In this document: positions 16,173-27,787 of the stretch, piece after piece
How the letters are laid out: every line of letters begins with the position of its first letter
Position numbering within the stretch: position 1 is the stretch's first letter
Assembly: GCA_946800325.1 (NCBI GenBank)
Contig: OX326960.1
Coordinates: 23,117,150 to 23,181,149 of the forward strand
DNA length: 64,000 nucleotides
Reading direction: 5' to 3'
Source of the DNA: Luzula sylvatica
Taxonomy: Eukaryota; Streptophyta; Magnoliopsida; Poales; Juncaceae
Position numbers and translations under genes: made by a program
The notes under the pieces: generated by a model
The model's database searches: none
What the model saw: only the letters and a program-made list of their open reading frames with translations
Told to the model about the DNA's origin: nothing

Positions 16173-17931
16173 ATGGATTCTATGAGGAAAAGGAAGAATC
16201 CTGAGAGAGGTGGAATCTCTGAAGCACCCCCTCAGAATTTCAGAAATTCCTACAGACTGACGGACGTGCAAAAAGGGAACCAATGTGGATGGGTCGTTAA
16301 AGACTTGATGAAGCACGCTGCTAATGGTCGGGTTTTTAACCAGCTCGATTCAATGTACCAGAGGCTTAAGCGGGGCTGGTTCTACGATACGGATCAGTTC
16401 GCATCGCATGTCAGGCGGACTTTCGCCAATGCGATGAATTACAACCCTCCTGACAGTTATGTGCATCGATTGGCAGCCGATCTGAATGCTATGTTCGACT
16501 CGCAATGGACATCTCTAGAGGAGACATGGGCTACTCAAAACACTAGTTCCAAAAGGGCTAAACCTTCTGAGGTAATAATTAATGATTTTATTCCCAAATT
16601 ATAAAATATTCTTTTTGTAATTGTAATACAACATATATATATATATCATTCCTTGCAGATTCCTGAGAGGACTGGTGGCCAAGGATCATCAAAGAGTATG
16701 TTAATTTGTTTAATATTTTATTTTATTTGTCTCACCAATTTAGTCAATATGCAGGTAATATCATCCAAAGATGTAATGCCAGTCATGTGCCTATTCCTAA
16801 CACCTCCAACTCAATTAGGACGGTAATTTCGTAATTTCGCCTCATATCAAATATAAATAAATAATACATCTATTTATTGTTTTCAGATTATCATATAATC
16901 ATAAAAATAATTTTTCTTTTCTTTATCAGAATCCTGGTCAAACGCCACGTGGAAATGTAATGCAAGCGCCCCTCAGCAAAACAATATCCCGTCCAAATGG
17001 TAAGTCTTGTTTTAAAGTTTTAAACCCTAAACCCTAAATTATATAGCTTTCTTCTCCTAGTTCGATTTTGTGAACAAAATGTGCTATTTATGATTTGCAG
17101 AGAATGGTCCTTCTAGTTCTTCGTCTTCTCTCTCTGGTACTTTATCATTGCATTCTTATTTCTTAGTTTTTTTGTAGGTTTGTACATTATTATTATTATT
17201 ATTATTCAATTACTTATTGTTTGCGTTTTGATTGGAAATATTTCAGAAGGAAAAGGGGATATTCCATCAGAGCAAATATCTTCGGACAGAGAGAGACGCG
17301 TGGCCTTTTTAAAGAGCCGTTTCGCTGGTACTATCGCCAGAGCTGAGCAGCAAATATTATTCAGCCATGTATGTTTTTTCACCGTTATTTATTAAATTAT
17401 TTATAGTTTGTTTGATTATTTATTTTGGACACAATTGTGTGGAGACAGGTTCCTACAGTGCAATCTGAACGAGAGGAAGAAAGGATCGAATCGTCGGTAG
17501 AAGCTTCCGATCCCGTACTAACTCCCGAGCAGATTCGACAACTAAGACAAGAATCTCGAATTGCATTTGATGAGGTAGCTTTACAAAGTCTCAAAATTTC
17601 ACGTATACCCCCTTCAGAATGTGACATGGCACAAAATTCGTATTTTTATTCCGTATATGCGATTTGAGAATTTACAGTTCGCATTCTTACTTTTTGACTC
17701 AAATTTTGACTATTTGCGTATTTGTTTTTTTTTAATGAACAGCTAAAGTGCACCGTGGAACATAACGACTTGTTTTCCCTGGAAGTGGAGAAATTTGTGA
17801 GTTATGCGGCTCGGTCAAATATCACGCTCTCGCAATTTGGACTAGTCCCAAAAGACGAAAAAATCATTGAAGATGAATTTTTGGTGGTCTCGACTCGATA
17901 TGATGATATCGAAGAGGGAGAGATCGTCTGA
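16173..17931 (+). CDS. B1: GTE-like protein with ZA-loop-less bromodomain
   Basis: Exons 16173-16571, 16659-16695, 16755-16822, 16930-16999, 17101-17136, 17247-17368, 17449-17574 and 17743-17931 give 348 aa with all GT-AG sites intact. The bromodomain lies at about 37-120: CGWVVKDLMKH, RVFNQ at 53-57, then straight to MYQRLKRGW at 61-69, RRTFANAMNYNPP (81-93, N91 at the acetyl-lysine position), and helix C ending DSQWTSLEETW. As in A, the ZA loop is absent. A short Ser-rich linker, LKSRFAGTIARAEQ and the terminal EEGEIV follow. The last three exons are nearly the same as in A1, so A and B are paralogues that have exchanged sequence. Nuclear location and an adaptor or decoy role are inference from the GTE family. 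Confidence 0.85.
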
Positions 17932-18015
17932 CTTGTAATTAATCTCTCCAAATTAATTTTTTTTTTCTTTATTCTTTTCTAAACTTATGAAAAGAATATA
18001 AAATTTTGATTACAG

Positions 18016-18930
18016 ATCACGACGAGTGGTGTTCAAGGCTCATACCGAGAACAATGCAAAGGTGTGAAATTCAGAAGAAAGTACAAGTGGATGAGGCTCA
18101 TCATCGAGTATATTATTTCTCCTTTAGTTTACTGAATTACAAAATATTATCATAGTATTTTTGTTTCATTTTTTCTTGTGCATTTTTCCGTTGCAGATAA
18201 TGTTGGTGAGAGATCTAATGGCACTACCGATGTTCCTCGATGTTCGAGCTCAATGAGAAAGGTAATTTCACATTTTATATCATATAAATACGTAATACAT
18301 ATATTTAATATTGTTATTAGATTATACTATGTTTCTTGTAATATTCATATAAAAAATATTATTTTCAGGAAGAACTTGCAGCGCCACGTGTTAATGTGTT
18401 GAAGGCGCCGATCAGCGAAAAAACATCTCGTCCATATGGTAATTATTGATTCGCTTATTTTCACATAATTTTTTGTTGCTTTGTATTATTCAATTTTGTG
18501 AATAAACGTACATTATTTATTGAATGATCAGAGATAGAAAGGTTTGAACATCGAAAAAAGCTGCGAGAGTAAAAGGCATCCATTGAAGATCGCTGATTCC
18601 AGATTCATAAAAGAAAGGGAAGCATCTCGAATGGAAATCAACAAGGCAAGATTTTCAATTTCGTAAGTCTTCCCTTCATCTTTTTCTGTTAATTAAGCAC
18701 ATACAAAAGATAGGATATTTCCTATTTTTATGGGCGTATGTGATATTTGAGAATTTACGGATCCTATTTTTTGGCTTCAATTTTTGCTATTTGTGATATT
18801 TTTAATGAACAGGTTAAGAGCACTGAGGAACAACATAATGACATGTTTTCCATGGAACTGGAGAAATTTGTGAGATACGAATTGGAGACGAATTGTTTGT
18901 AGTCTCGACTGGATATGATTGCTTGCTGAT
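18016..18930 (+). pseudogene. C1: headless GTE-like remnant
   Basis: Starting 84 nt after the B1 stop, this repeats A exons 2 to 9 without the bromodomain exon. 18016-18060 matches A exon 2 (ACGACGAGTGGTGTTCAAGG), about 18197-18260 exon 4, and 18369-18438 exon 5. 18533-18652 encodes an ERFEHRKKLRE and EASRMEINK-like stretch, and 18813-18900 the last exon. The family frame meets a TAA after KKLRE and a stop in the last exon, and no first exon exists. The EASRMEINK stretch is closer to ordinary GTE proteins than A or B, so C may preserve an older exon. Confidence 0.75.
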
Positions 18931-19329
18931 AACCTGTTTGTTTAGTAAATTATAGATTCATGCCTCGAGTTAATATGTGTTCTTTGTATTACTAACTTGA
19001 GTTAATAAGTGTAATTTTATTTATAGTTGTGAATACTATTATAATTTTAGTTGAATTGAGATTTTAACTGTTTGAATCTTTGATTGCTTGCTGATAACCT
19101 GCATATTCTGATTGCCTGAGATTTGAAGTCTCAGATTAATGGGACACGGAATACAGTATCCTGATTTGTGAACAATAATAGATATCCAAGTTTCTGGGAA
19201 TCCGGATTTTGGTTCTTTGGAATCCGAAATCTAATTCCTATGTTACACGGATACTTTATAAAAAATGCAGAAGTATCCTATGATATGCGTATCTGATAGG
19301 GATACGGGTGCGATACAGTTCAATTTTTA
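18931..19329. repeat. Conserved 3' flank of the A-B-C block, unit 1
   Basis: Non-coding tail shared with 36833-37250 and, broken by insertions, with 54638-56350. It includes 'gggaatccggattttggttc' and 'gggatacgggtgcgatac'. The right breakpoint of the tandem duplication falls just after 'gatacagttc' at about 19321, where R begins. Confidence 0.75.
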
Positions 19330-19731
19330 TACATATCGCAAATAATAATAATAATAATTTAAATCCATCGAAAATATTGAATTTTGCAAAGAAAATTATG
19401 ATAAATCATTTCGCATATATTTTCGACTGTCAATTCTTATACATATTATAACATATAGGATAAAAAATTGTATTTTTCATAAAATTAAATCTACAATATT
19501 TATAAGTATATTTGTACGGTTGAATCTGATTTTGATATTTAGATTTAGAAAATTTGATTTCGTTGGTCGTGTTGGTCATACAAGAGAGTTGTTGTGCATC
19601 GAAGCTAGCCCATAATAATCATATTTCATAAGTTTAGTTTTTTTAATATTTTAATAGATAAACTATTCCTTTTTATTTATGTTAAATTTTCAAAATTTTA
19701 CTATGTTTAAACAAAATCACAAATGTAACCT
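19330..19731. repeat. R segment, copy 2 (cut by Copia insertion)
   Basis: Same text as 6099-6510, ending 'cacaaatgtaacctt' where Copia sequence begins. Unit 2 is cut at the same base, so the insertion is older than the unit 1/unit 2 duplication. Confidence 0.85.
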
Positions 19732-20596
19732 TGAAGGAAATACAGTTACAGATCAACTAGTAGATTGTACACATGAGGGTAGATGAACGTACGCGTTCAT
19801 CGGAACGATTGGATGTATAATAAGATTATGCAAACATCACAGAAATTACGCGTCATGACGCACCATATGGTCCGTCATGACGCACAATACTGTATTTCTA
19901 GATAAGCCAATATGTGAGTATACCGTCATGACGCACCATCCAGTGCGTCACCACTTGAGATGATCATGGATCATTTTTCGTGCGTAACATGATGCTTAGA
20001 TATAATCTTCCACTGTCTGTAACAGGATGGTCATGGGATTATGATCGGGTATTATCTGAAACACGAAATTTGATGTGAATCATCAAGATAGAAATTGTTC
20101 CTTTCGAGAGAAAGAGATATCCCTTAGGCCTATCGATGAATTGATCAACGAAATGTCCGGCCATAGTCAATGATATTAATGGTTAATATCGATTGTGTTT
20201 GTTGATTCAATTCGGTATCGAGACAATAAGTTTAGTCAATCAAATTATAAGGATGACTATTGCCATGCCTTTTGATTGACGGATATCGCGAACAAAGAGA
20301 ATTAAAATATCACCGTTCGAGATAGGTATAAATGATCACAATCATTTTTCGTATTCAACTTGGGAAAGCTATGATGGATTCTTTCCTAGATCCCTCTCAT
20401 GAGCCCGTGAACTTAGGCATAAGTTTACTACCACTGCTTGATACGAACCTACGCGGGCATACATAGAGTTGTCTTATTTCGGGCTTGAATATATACAATC
20501 ATTGTATATATGATATACATAGATTTTCTCTAAACAAATGTATATATGATATACATTAGTACAATCTTTAGTTAGATCTGAAACTGAGTGGGAGAC
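19732..20596 (+). mobile_element. Internal Copia fragment with polypurine tract
   Basis: Starts with LTR-like GAAGGAAATACAG, then a short CGTCATGACG palindrome array (19848-19950). Non-coding 3' internal sequence follows and ends in a polypurine tract, GAGTGGGAGAC (20586-20596), directly before an LTR start TGAAGG. No intact protein frame. The unit 2 copy (37685-39784) lacks the palindrome part and has a solo LTR inserted in it. Confidence 0.7.
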
Positions 20597-21339
20597 TGAA
20601 GGAAATACAGTTTTATATCAACTAGAAGAAAGTACAAATAAGGATGATCAAAGAATTGAAATTACAATGAGATTGTGAGAATTCTGGAACCAGGATATGG
20701 TTCTTTCGAACGAACTGTATAGTGCGTTCGAACGCACTATAGTTAGTTTTGCTAAATAGTGATTCATTTCGAACGAACTAATATAACATACTGACAGTGG
20801 CTGGTTCGTTCGAACGAACCCAAAAGTGAGTTCGAACGAACTATGTTTCGAATTGTGTGTTTCAATTTTTCCTCAATTGATTGTCGTAATTAATGTCTTG
20901 ATCTGAGATTAATGATATATAATCTCAGATCTGGTGGAATAGAGACAGACTTTTGAGGGTTGTTCATTCTCATCTTCTTCACCAAGAAACCATTAGAGAG
21001 AGAAAGAGAGAATTGGAGAAATTGTTTCTTCAATTCTAGATTCAAGCAAGATTACGTGTAAGTATTCTAGGAGGATTTACACGTAACCGGAAGGCAACAA
21101 CTCGAGGTGGATACAAGTAGAGAGATCTCAACTGAGATCTTGGATTGTGATCCAAGGAGAGCAAGAACGAGCAAGGTCGGATCCAAATCGGAAGAATTCC
21201 GGTTGTATACGACAAATCAGAGCTTCAAGCAAGGTGTCGAATCGCGCGGGCGTGGGACGTGCGTGTCGTCGGAGTCGAAGCAAGGACAAGAGCAACTACG
21301 CAAGAATCAACCCTTCTCCTTGATCAATAACCCTTCTCC
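20597..21339 (+). mobile_element. 3' LTR portion with TTCGAACGAA palindromes
   Basis: Follows the polypurine tract and begins TGAAGGAAATACAG. Positions 20702-20845 carry about five copies of the GTTCGTTCGAACGAAC type. It shares 'gtggatacaagtagag' (21108-21123) with the reverse-oriented solo LTR at 21340-22385, so it belongs to the same LTR group. The canonical end is not found; the sequence runs into a short repeat of 'aacccttctcc' at the next insertion. The unit 2 copy is at 39785-40515. Confidence 0.65.
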
Positions 21340-22385
21340 TGTTGGGGAATATCCTCGACCCCGGGCCCGCGCAGCGGAATGAAGGCCCGGTCCGATTCCC
21401 CGATTCCCGAGATCACGCCACGACTTCGAGGGTACGATGCAATTAGAAGGATAGATCTATACCAGTGCCAAATTGATGGCACACGAAGGGTTGATCGCCG
21501 CCTTCTATTTCCTTCGGTGTCACGTTGGTGACTAGCCCGTACGTCCCATACCGCACGTCTCCCACCGTTTCGACACGCCTCGGGTTGTCTTCGTGCGTTC
21601 CATGTCCGCATGCTTCCACAGCCCGTTACTCGATTACTTCTCCGGTTTGATCACAACGAAGAGCCACATGTGTCGCTCCTCTACTTGTATCCACGGTGAT
21701 TCGTAAGACGTCGGTCGCGGATGCACCTGCCTAGACGATGCACCGGCGAACTTGCTCGATCTAATCGATTCTCTATCTCTCGAGAAACTCTTTTCTCGAT
21801 TTCTCTCTCTTCACACCTTTTCACTCACGAAAGATCAAATCTGAATTTGCTCTTTTCTCTTGTGTTTTGGGTAGAATAATTATGTATGAATTGCTTAGTA
21901 AGGAGAGAGAAAATATCCTATTTATATCTAATAGGATCAGGATTAGCCAAAAGGCATGTATATCCAATATACACCCTCTCACACAGAAAACTGCATGAAC
22001 CTGGTCAGTATTCTGTCCAGACGAAATTGATAAATTTCTCTGACAGAAAATCAACCAACACGTAAGTTGTAGATAATCTTATTATCTACACGACCCAATT
22101 TGGCCCAGCCCAATTGGAGTTCGTATGCACAAGTTATGACTGTTTTACTAACTGTATGTCATACTGTTGCACCCTTTCGGTATTTCACAGAAACGACACT
22201 TATACTTCGTTCATATGAAATATATTTCTACATGAAGGTTATAGATAATCTAATTATCTATCTTACCCAATTTGAACCATTCAAATCGGATTTTCCTACT
22301 GAACGTTATGGATACGAATGTACGACTACATTCGTTTATCCTTGTGTACACTTTTACGGTTGATCCTAAAACTGTATTTCCTTCA
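21340..22385 (-). mobile_element. Solo LTR (TGTTGGGG to CCTTCA)
   Basis: Absent from the equivalent place in unit 2 (40515). Ends are TGTTGGGG and GTATTTCCTTCA. The flanks share only CTCC (21336-21339, 22386-22389), so the target duplication is 4 bp or an imperfect 5 bp. Near the start it carries 'cccgcgcagcgga', as does the solo LTR at 25507. No coding frame. Orientation is given relative to the Copia fragment at 20597. Confidence 0.75.
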
Positions 22386-23238
22386 CTCCGTGATCAATTT
22401 CACGTGGTATGATTCTCTATGAATTAAGAGTTAATTTCATAGGATATTTTCATACTTAGATTCGTATCATTGAAACGACGACGTGGTCCTCGGGATCGGA
22501 TCGGACCGGGGCATTCAATCCGTTGCGCGTGGCTCGGTAGTGATGCCGATACCCGACATGAACACCATCTTGAGTTATCATCCGGCCTTCAAAAAACTAA
22601 CCCGTCTTTGCTTGCCAAGCACGCAGTTCTCACAGAAGCCGGTTTGTACCGATTTTATCTTTGGTAACAGACCCTTGGAAATCAACACTTGCATCCCTTC
22701 GTGACTCATGTGACCGAGCCGATTGTGCCATAACATCGGATCAGTCTCTGCTCCCGAAAACGCCAAACAATCTCATATATTATCGGTAAGATAGAGGGTT
22801 CCCGTCTTCGTACCTTTCGCTATCACCATGGCCCCAGTTAAAATCTTCCACGACCCGTTCCCGAACACCGTCTTGTAGCCTTTGCTATCCATCTGCCCGA
22901 CGGATATCAAGTTCTTCTTCAGACCGGGAATGTACCAAAGTTCTCGGAAGATCCATCTAAATCCGTTGCTCGATTTTATCTGGACATCACCTATGTCCGA
23001 TATGCTTAGAGGATTTCCATCTGCTAGGTGAACATTTCATAAATCTCCTGATTTGAAATTTAAGAACTTATCTTTTTGCGAGGTTGAGTGGAAGGATGTG
23101 CCAGAGTCCAAAACTCATGACTCAACGGGGTTGTCGACGCATAAAACGAGAGCGTCGTCTCTGTATTGCTCGGTGACAACATTTGCAGAACTCGATTCCG
23201 CCTTCACCTTTCTCGGGGATTTGCAATCCCGCTTCATG

Positions 23239-23733
23239 TTGATAAGAGGAAAATAAAGCACCTTTTTGATATCTAATTTGGGGATTTTAGCCCTTTTGAA
23301 TCACAACTTTATATATACAATTGTTCATATTTGAGATAACAAGAATATTTCTTCACTAAGTGTGTTTTATTGCTTAATTACAGGTTTTAGGTGGAAATTC
23401 TCGGCAATCCAAGATTGTAGTTGCCTTCGTCTCCTCGCGCCGTTAAAATCGATATATCATACCGACCAATTCGGTACACGTGTGAAGGAGAAGGCAAATA
23501 ATCATCAACATAAGAGATTGCACCAAACTCTACTCGAAAACCACTCACACAATTGCCACTCTACAGCCCCACCTACCTCACCTACCACCCCCAACTACCC
23601 TCAATCCTCTCACCCATATCTCGGCCAATGGGAAAGCTCCAATGACACTATAAATAAAACCCCAAGGCCTATGAGAAGACTCTCTCCTCCTCCCCCACTC
23701 TTCGGAGCACTTTCGTGCTCACTCTCTCACACA

Positions 23734-23819
<86 letters not shown>

Positions 23820-24944
23820 GCAAGTCCAAGAAACCTTCAAGAACACGCAAGAATTGCAAATTCGAACGATAATTCTATAGGATTGATCACCGAATCGAAG
23901 CTTTCTTCATTTGGTGAATTGATCTACACTTCGACGAAGATCGAGTTGTGAGGGTTTGGATTGAAGCTTTCTTCGTCCTAATCCGCGCAAGCAAGGAGAC
24001 GAGCTTACTCTAATTGATTGGGAGCTTTCTTCCGATTGATTCCTTGTAAATCTCGAGTTCACGCAACCGGTTTGGAGATTTCTTCGATTGGCGAGTGAAT
24101 CTGTATGAAAGGAACGAGTTGTGCGAGGTGACTAGCTTTCTACGCATCTCGAACAACGAGGAAGGCATCCACGACGAGACTCGAAGCTTACTTCATCTCT
24201 CTAGGTGTTTTCTTTCCTTTCTTGAAATTCTTGTAGCTTTAATTGACTTGGATTTGTATAAAGAGTTTGTGGTTTAATGGATCTTTTTCTTTGCTCTAAA
24301 TCTTCTTTGTTTGTTTGTGTGATCTTAGTGCTTGTTACTTAGTTTAATTACTTCTAAATTCGAATCCAAAACAAACCATCAAACTGCTCCCAAATCAAAT
24401 CTCAAAACAGAATTCCAGAACTACTTCCGTTATAACGGAACTCACACTGCGTTACAACGGACTAAACGGTTTGTACCTCACATTCAGTTGGTTAGAACTC
24501 TGTTGTAACGCACCTAGAGTTCCATTGTAACGGACTAGTCAGAATTTCTATTCAAAGGAATCAATACAAGTGCGTTGTAACGGACATCTCGGTCCGTTGT
24601 AACGGATTAACCAATCCGTTGCAACGCAACCACTGTTCGTTATAACGGACAAGTATAGTGCGTTATAACGGAGTTTCCTCCGTTGTAACGGACGTTCATC
24701 TCACACTTAGCGCCATAATTTTCACTCAAGTCCGTTGTAACGGACCTATATTGCGTTATAACAGACTATCTTCTGTGAATTTTCTTTGCTATTTCTTGTC
24801 TAGTTTTGATTCATTATTTGACGCATATACTCCTCGTGGAACGAACTTGCATATTTTCCACTATACACATATATTTTCACACTTGTTGATTGAATCGGGT
24901 TTTCGAACACAACGACATAAAACACGCCAAAAACCCGCTCATCA
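23239..24944 (+). mobile_element. LTR-type insertion with TATA box, (CT)n leader and AACGG palindromes
   Basis: Splits the Copia remnant; the uninterrupted site is at 41356-41365 in unit 2. Flanking CATG is duplicated (23235-23238, 24945-24948). It begins TTGATAAGAGG and ends CTCATCA. A TATAAATA box at 23649-23656 is followed by a long CT run (about 23726-23816), then a leader-like region. About 12 AACGG palindromes lie at 24425-24770. No protein frame; the long SL-repeat frames come from the CT run. It could be a solo LTR or a short non-autonomous element. Confidence 0.7.
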
Positions 24945-25506
24945 CATGTGACCTTTCTTGCCACAATTCCAGCACACTAACTCGCCACGTGGTCTTGACT
25001 TGCTGCGTCATCTCGATTTGGCTCGTCCGCGGTTGTTGCTCCTCTGACCTTAACGGCCCTGGCTCTCCAAATTCAACGCCGAACCCGAGGAATCCGAGGC
25101 TTCGCTCCGCTCCTTTCGCCAAATGTAGTCTTTCATAATGCGGTCCCGCACTTCCTCAAAGGTTAAATCCTCCTTGACGCCGATAACGTCTACCGTCGTC
25201 CAGCTCTCCGAGAGAGATGACAATAGTGTGAGTGCCTTCATCTCATCGCCAAGGTTAAATTTGAAAGAGTCCAATTAGTTTGAAATAACCTGAAAATCAT
25301 TTAGATGCTCCGCAACAGATCCCCCCTCCGTCATTCGCAGATTGAAAAGACCGCGCACTAGGTGCAGCTTGTTTAGCGAAGATGGTTTTTCGTACATGTT
25401 GGACAACGCCTTCGTAACCCCGAAAACCGTCGTCTCCTTTGCTACGTTGAACGCCACGTTCTTGGCCAGCTATAATTGGATATAGCTTAGCGCCTTGCGG
25501 TTCATC

Positions 25507-26677
25507 TGTTGGGTTATCTACACCCCATCGAGTCCGCGCAGCGGATAATTATTGGACACGACGGAGTACAAATCTCCGAGATCTCATCTACGATTTGTTT
25601 ATCAAATTGCCTATAACTAATATAACGTAAATCTAATAAACGTAATATTTGTACCTGGCGAAATTGATCGCTTACGAAGGGTTTGTCGCTGCGAAGCCTT
25701 CACTTCCGTTCACGTCGAACCTTTTCTTTCGGACCTTTTCGTTCGTACCGGTTCGTCCCACGCCCAAACCGGTCGTCTTTCTCCGTTCGTCTTCTCGTCG
25801 GTTGATGAACTTAACTCGTTAGTACGCAAACGTATACATACCTCTACTCGTATCCACCGCGAAACGGGAGTCGTCGGATAATCACGAAACTGTCTAGACG
25901 CCTCGTAATCACTCTTGCTTAAACTCTTGCCGAAACCAATGGAGAATTCCGGCGAACTTTTCTCTCTCTTAATTACTGGATTAATTAGTGGAAATAATGG
26001 TTTCTTAGATTGATTTGATTGAGTGAGATTAGGGTCCTATTTATAGAATAACTCGTATTCCTTCACCTGTAAATAGACACTCTTTAATCAATCAAATGAT
26101 ACTTTTATATGCATGAAATGACAAGTTTCTAGAAGATTTGATCAAAAGATGTGTCTCCTGCAGAATCAGCAGACACACTTTCACTAAACTGGAATTTCGA
26201 CCGACTTAGGTCCGTAATTAATAGGAACTTTCTGAACGAAACTTCTAGATGATCTTATCACCTTTCCAACAAATCCGAGTTTATCCAATTTGGATATCCA
26301 GTCCGAAAGTTATGTTAGTTTTAGTAAACGTTCGCGTCCTTTCGTCGAACTGCCGCAACCTTTCGTGTATTTCATTAGAATGAACGTCCTACGTTATTCA
26401 AATATTTTTCCACTGAATATGAAAGTTGTATATAATCCAATTATCTAACTTATGAGGGTTGAATCATCCAAATCGGTGTTCGTATGAGAAAGTTATGTCC
26501 GTTGTAGTAAACATGTTCCAAACAGATTTTTCCTAAAATCTTATCTTATCAATCTAATTATGTATATCATATATACATATGTGCATCTAATACACATGTT
26601 ATATTTCTATGAACTACCACGTTCATATATCCTTATACGTACGATTTTACCGTAGATGTGAAACTGCATTTCCTTCA
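25507..26677 (-). mobile_element. Solo LTR with TCATC target duplication
   Basis: Begins TGTTGGGTTATC, ends GCATTTCCTTCA, and is flanked by TCATC at 25502-25506 and 26678-26682. The unit 2 Copia copy shows the uninterrupted site (41905-41915). Its ends match those of the 21340-22385 insertion, so both are from one family. No coding frame. Confidence 0.88.
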
Positions 26678-26864
26678 TCATCTTCTTCCACTTGCCTTCG
26701 TCCGTAATATTTTCCGGTCTTGTCTCGAATAGCGCCTCTTCTTGGTCCTTCTGGCATAACAACGCTTCTACTTGCATCTTCCAGTAACTGAAGTCTCGCC
26801 CATCGAACCGGCATACCAAAACCTTGTTCTCGTCCGTCTCTCGTCTGCTCGAATCTTAACCTTT

Positions 26865-26876
26865 GCTCTGATACCA
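26865..26876 (-). promoter_or_regulatory. Primer binding site, initiator-Met tRNA type
   Basis: On the minus strand this reads TGGTATCAGAGC, two bases inside the LTR end. It is the standard complement of plant initiator Met-tRNA used by many Copia elements. The second copy is at 42094-42105. Confidence 0.9.
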
Positions 26877-26878
26877 CT

Positions 26879-27222
26879 TGTTAGGATCGTCGCCGCAAAC
26901 AAACACGCAAGAACAACACACGTACACAAGTATTTTTACGTGGAAATCCCGAAGGGAAAAAACCACGGTTGTCGGCACTCAAAGAATATTATACTGGAGA
27001 AAGAGAGAATACAATTGTTTGTACTTTTTTTTGGAATAAATAAAATCTAGCCTAGCTCTCTATTTATAGGTAAATTTTTACCCAATACAAGAAAACAATC
27101 TTTGCCTTAATTATCATTCAATCATGGCAATATCAATATATGAAGAACTTTCCTATCTCTTCAAGGTTTCATTTTTCCAATTTTCTAATCCTCGGGTTTT
27201 CAAAAGTCTCCATACCATAACA
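26879..27222 (-). mobile_element. 5' LTR of the minus-strand Copia element
   Basis: 344 bp from TGTTAGGATC to CCATAACA as read on the plus strand, next to the primer site, so this is the 5' LTR of the element running leftward. It contains a TATA-like 'ctctatttatagg' (27057-27069, plus strand reading). The matching 3' LTR was not found; the element is truncated to the left. Only about 60 bp of the unit 2 copy survive (42108-42166). Confidence 0.8.
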
Positions 27223-27787
27223 GGTTACGGTGTCAGTCCAGATAGTTCTTGCCAACTAGCTTCTCCCTTTCCAAGATTGATCTAATCGACATGGAGTTGG
27301 TGTTGCTTGAAGTCATGATTGCTACAACGAAGAATACTTTATAATGAGATTGATACTAACATGTGCGAACTTATGCTATATGCTTATATGATGATATGAA
27401 ATATGTTACTTTTATCAAATCAATAACCCTAATATTGATTCAGGATTTTCAATCCAATAACACCTCAAGACCCATATTTCGTGATCCCCCCACAAGTGAC
27501 TTTGGCCGACAAATGAGATCTCACTATTTATGTAGGATAAATCCAATCGCATCCAATGCGACTCTTGACCATTTATAGGATTTTGGTATCGAGCCACATT
27601 ATATATGATCCAAATTCCGTTTGTGCATCCTAACTATGCCCCGAACCCCAATCGGATTGACTTGGACGGGTAAGTCACAACCGTGCCAAAATATCGTTCA
27701 ATTGAACTACAAATACGCCCAACTATGGCCTGACCCGCATTTGTCCTCAATTAATGTTTGCCTCTCATGTTGATACATACAACATTG
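27223..27787. other. Unassigned repeat-like DNA
   Basis: No coding frame or element ends recognised. The phrases around 27630-27790 ('aactatggcctgacccgca', 'ccgactttggcccg') look like old transposon text. The part after 27787 recurs at 44287. Confidence 0.4.

Larger units (their letters stand above)
22386..26878 (-). pseudogene. Broken Copia gag-protease-GAG_pre-integrase region, unit 1
   Basis: On the minus strand, and interrupted by two later insertions (25507-26677 and 23239-24944). The order is a gag start (CRFDGRDFSYWKMQVEALL, about 26750-26820), UBN2-type gag text ending GGSVAEHLNDFQVISN (25275-25457), TFEEVRDRIMKDYIWRKE (25100-25200), then a zinc-knuckle and protease region near 22990-23238. 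Last comes a GAG_pre-integrase motif, LWHNRLGHMSHEGMQ (22690-22740). In-frame stops and shifts are present. The same element without the insertions is at 40516-42107. Confidence 0.85.

Noticed and set aside
16173..18930. B and C as one long gene
   Set aside because: B ends in a family-type EEGEIV stop, and C has the same in-frame stop in unit 1 and unit 3, with exon 2-like sequence restarting after B.
23362..23951. Two long plus frames with Ser-Leu repeats
   Set aside because: Product of the (CT)n run downstream of the TATA box in the LTR-type insertion.
26865..26876. Possible tRNA gene
   Set aside because: Only 12 nt match the initiator-Met tRNA end; this is a retroelement primer site with no cloverleaf around it.
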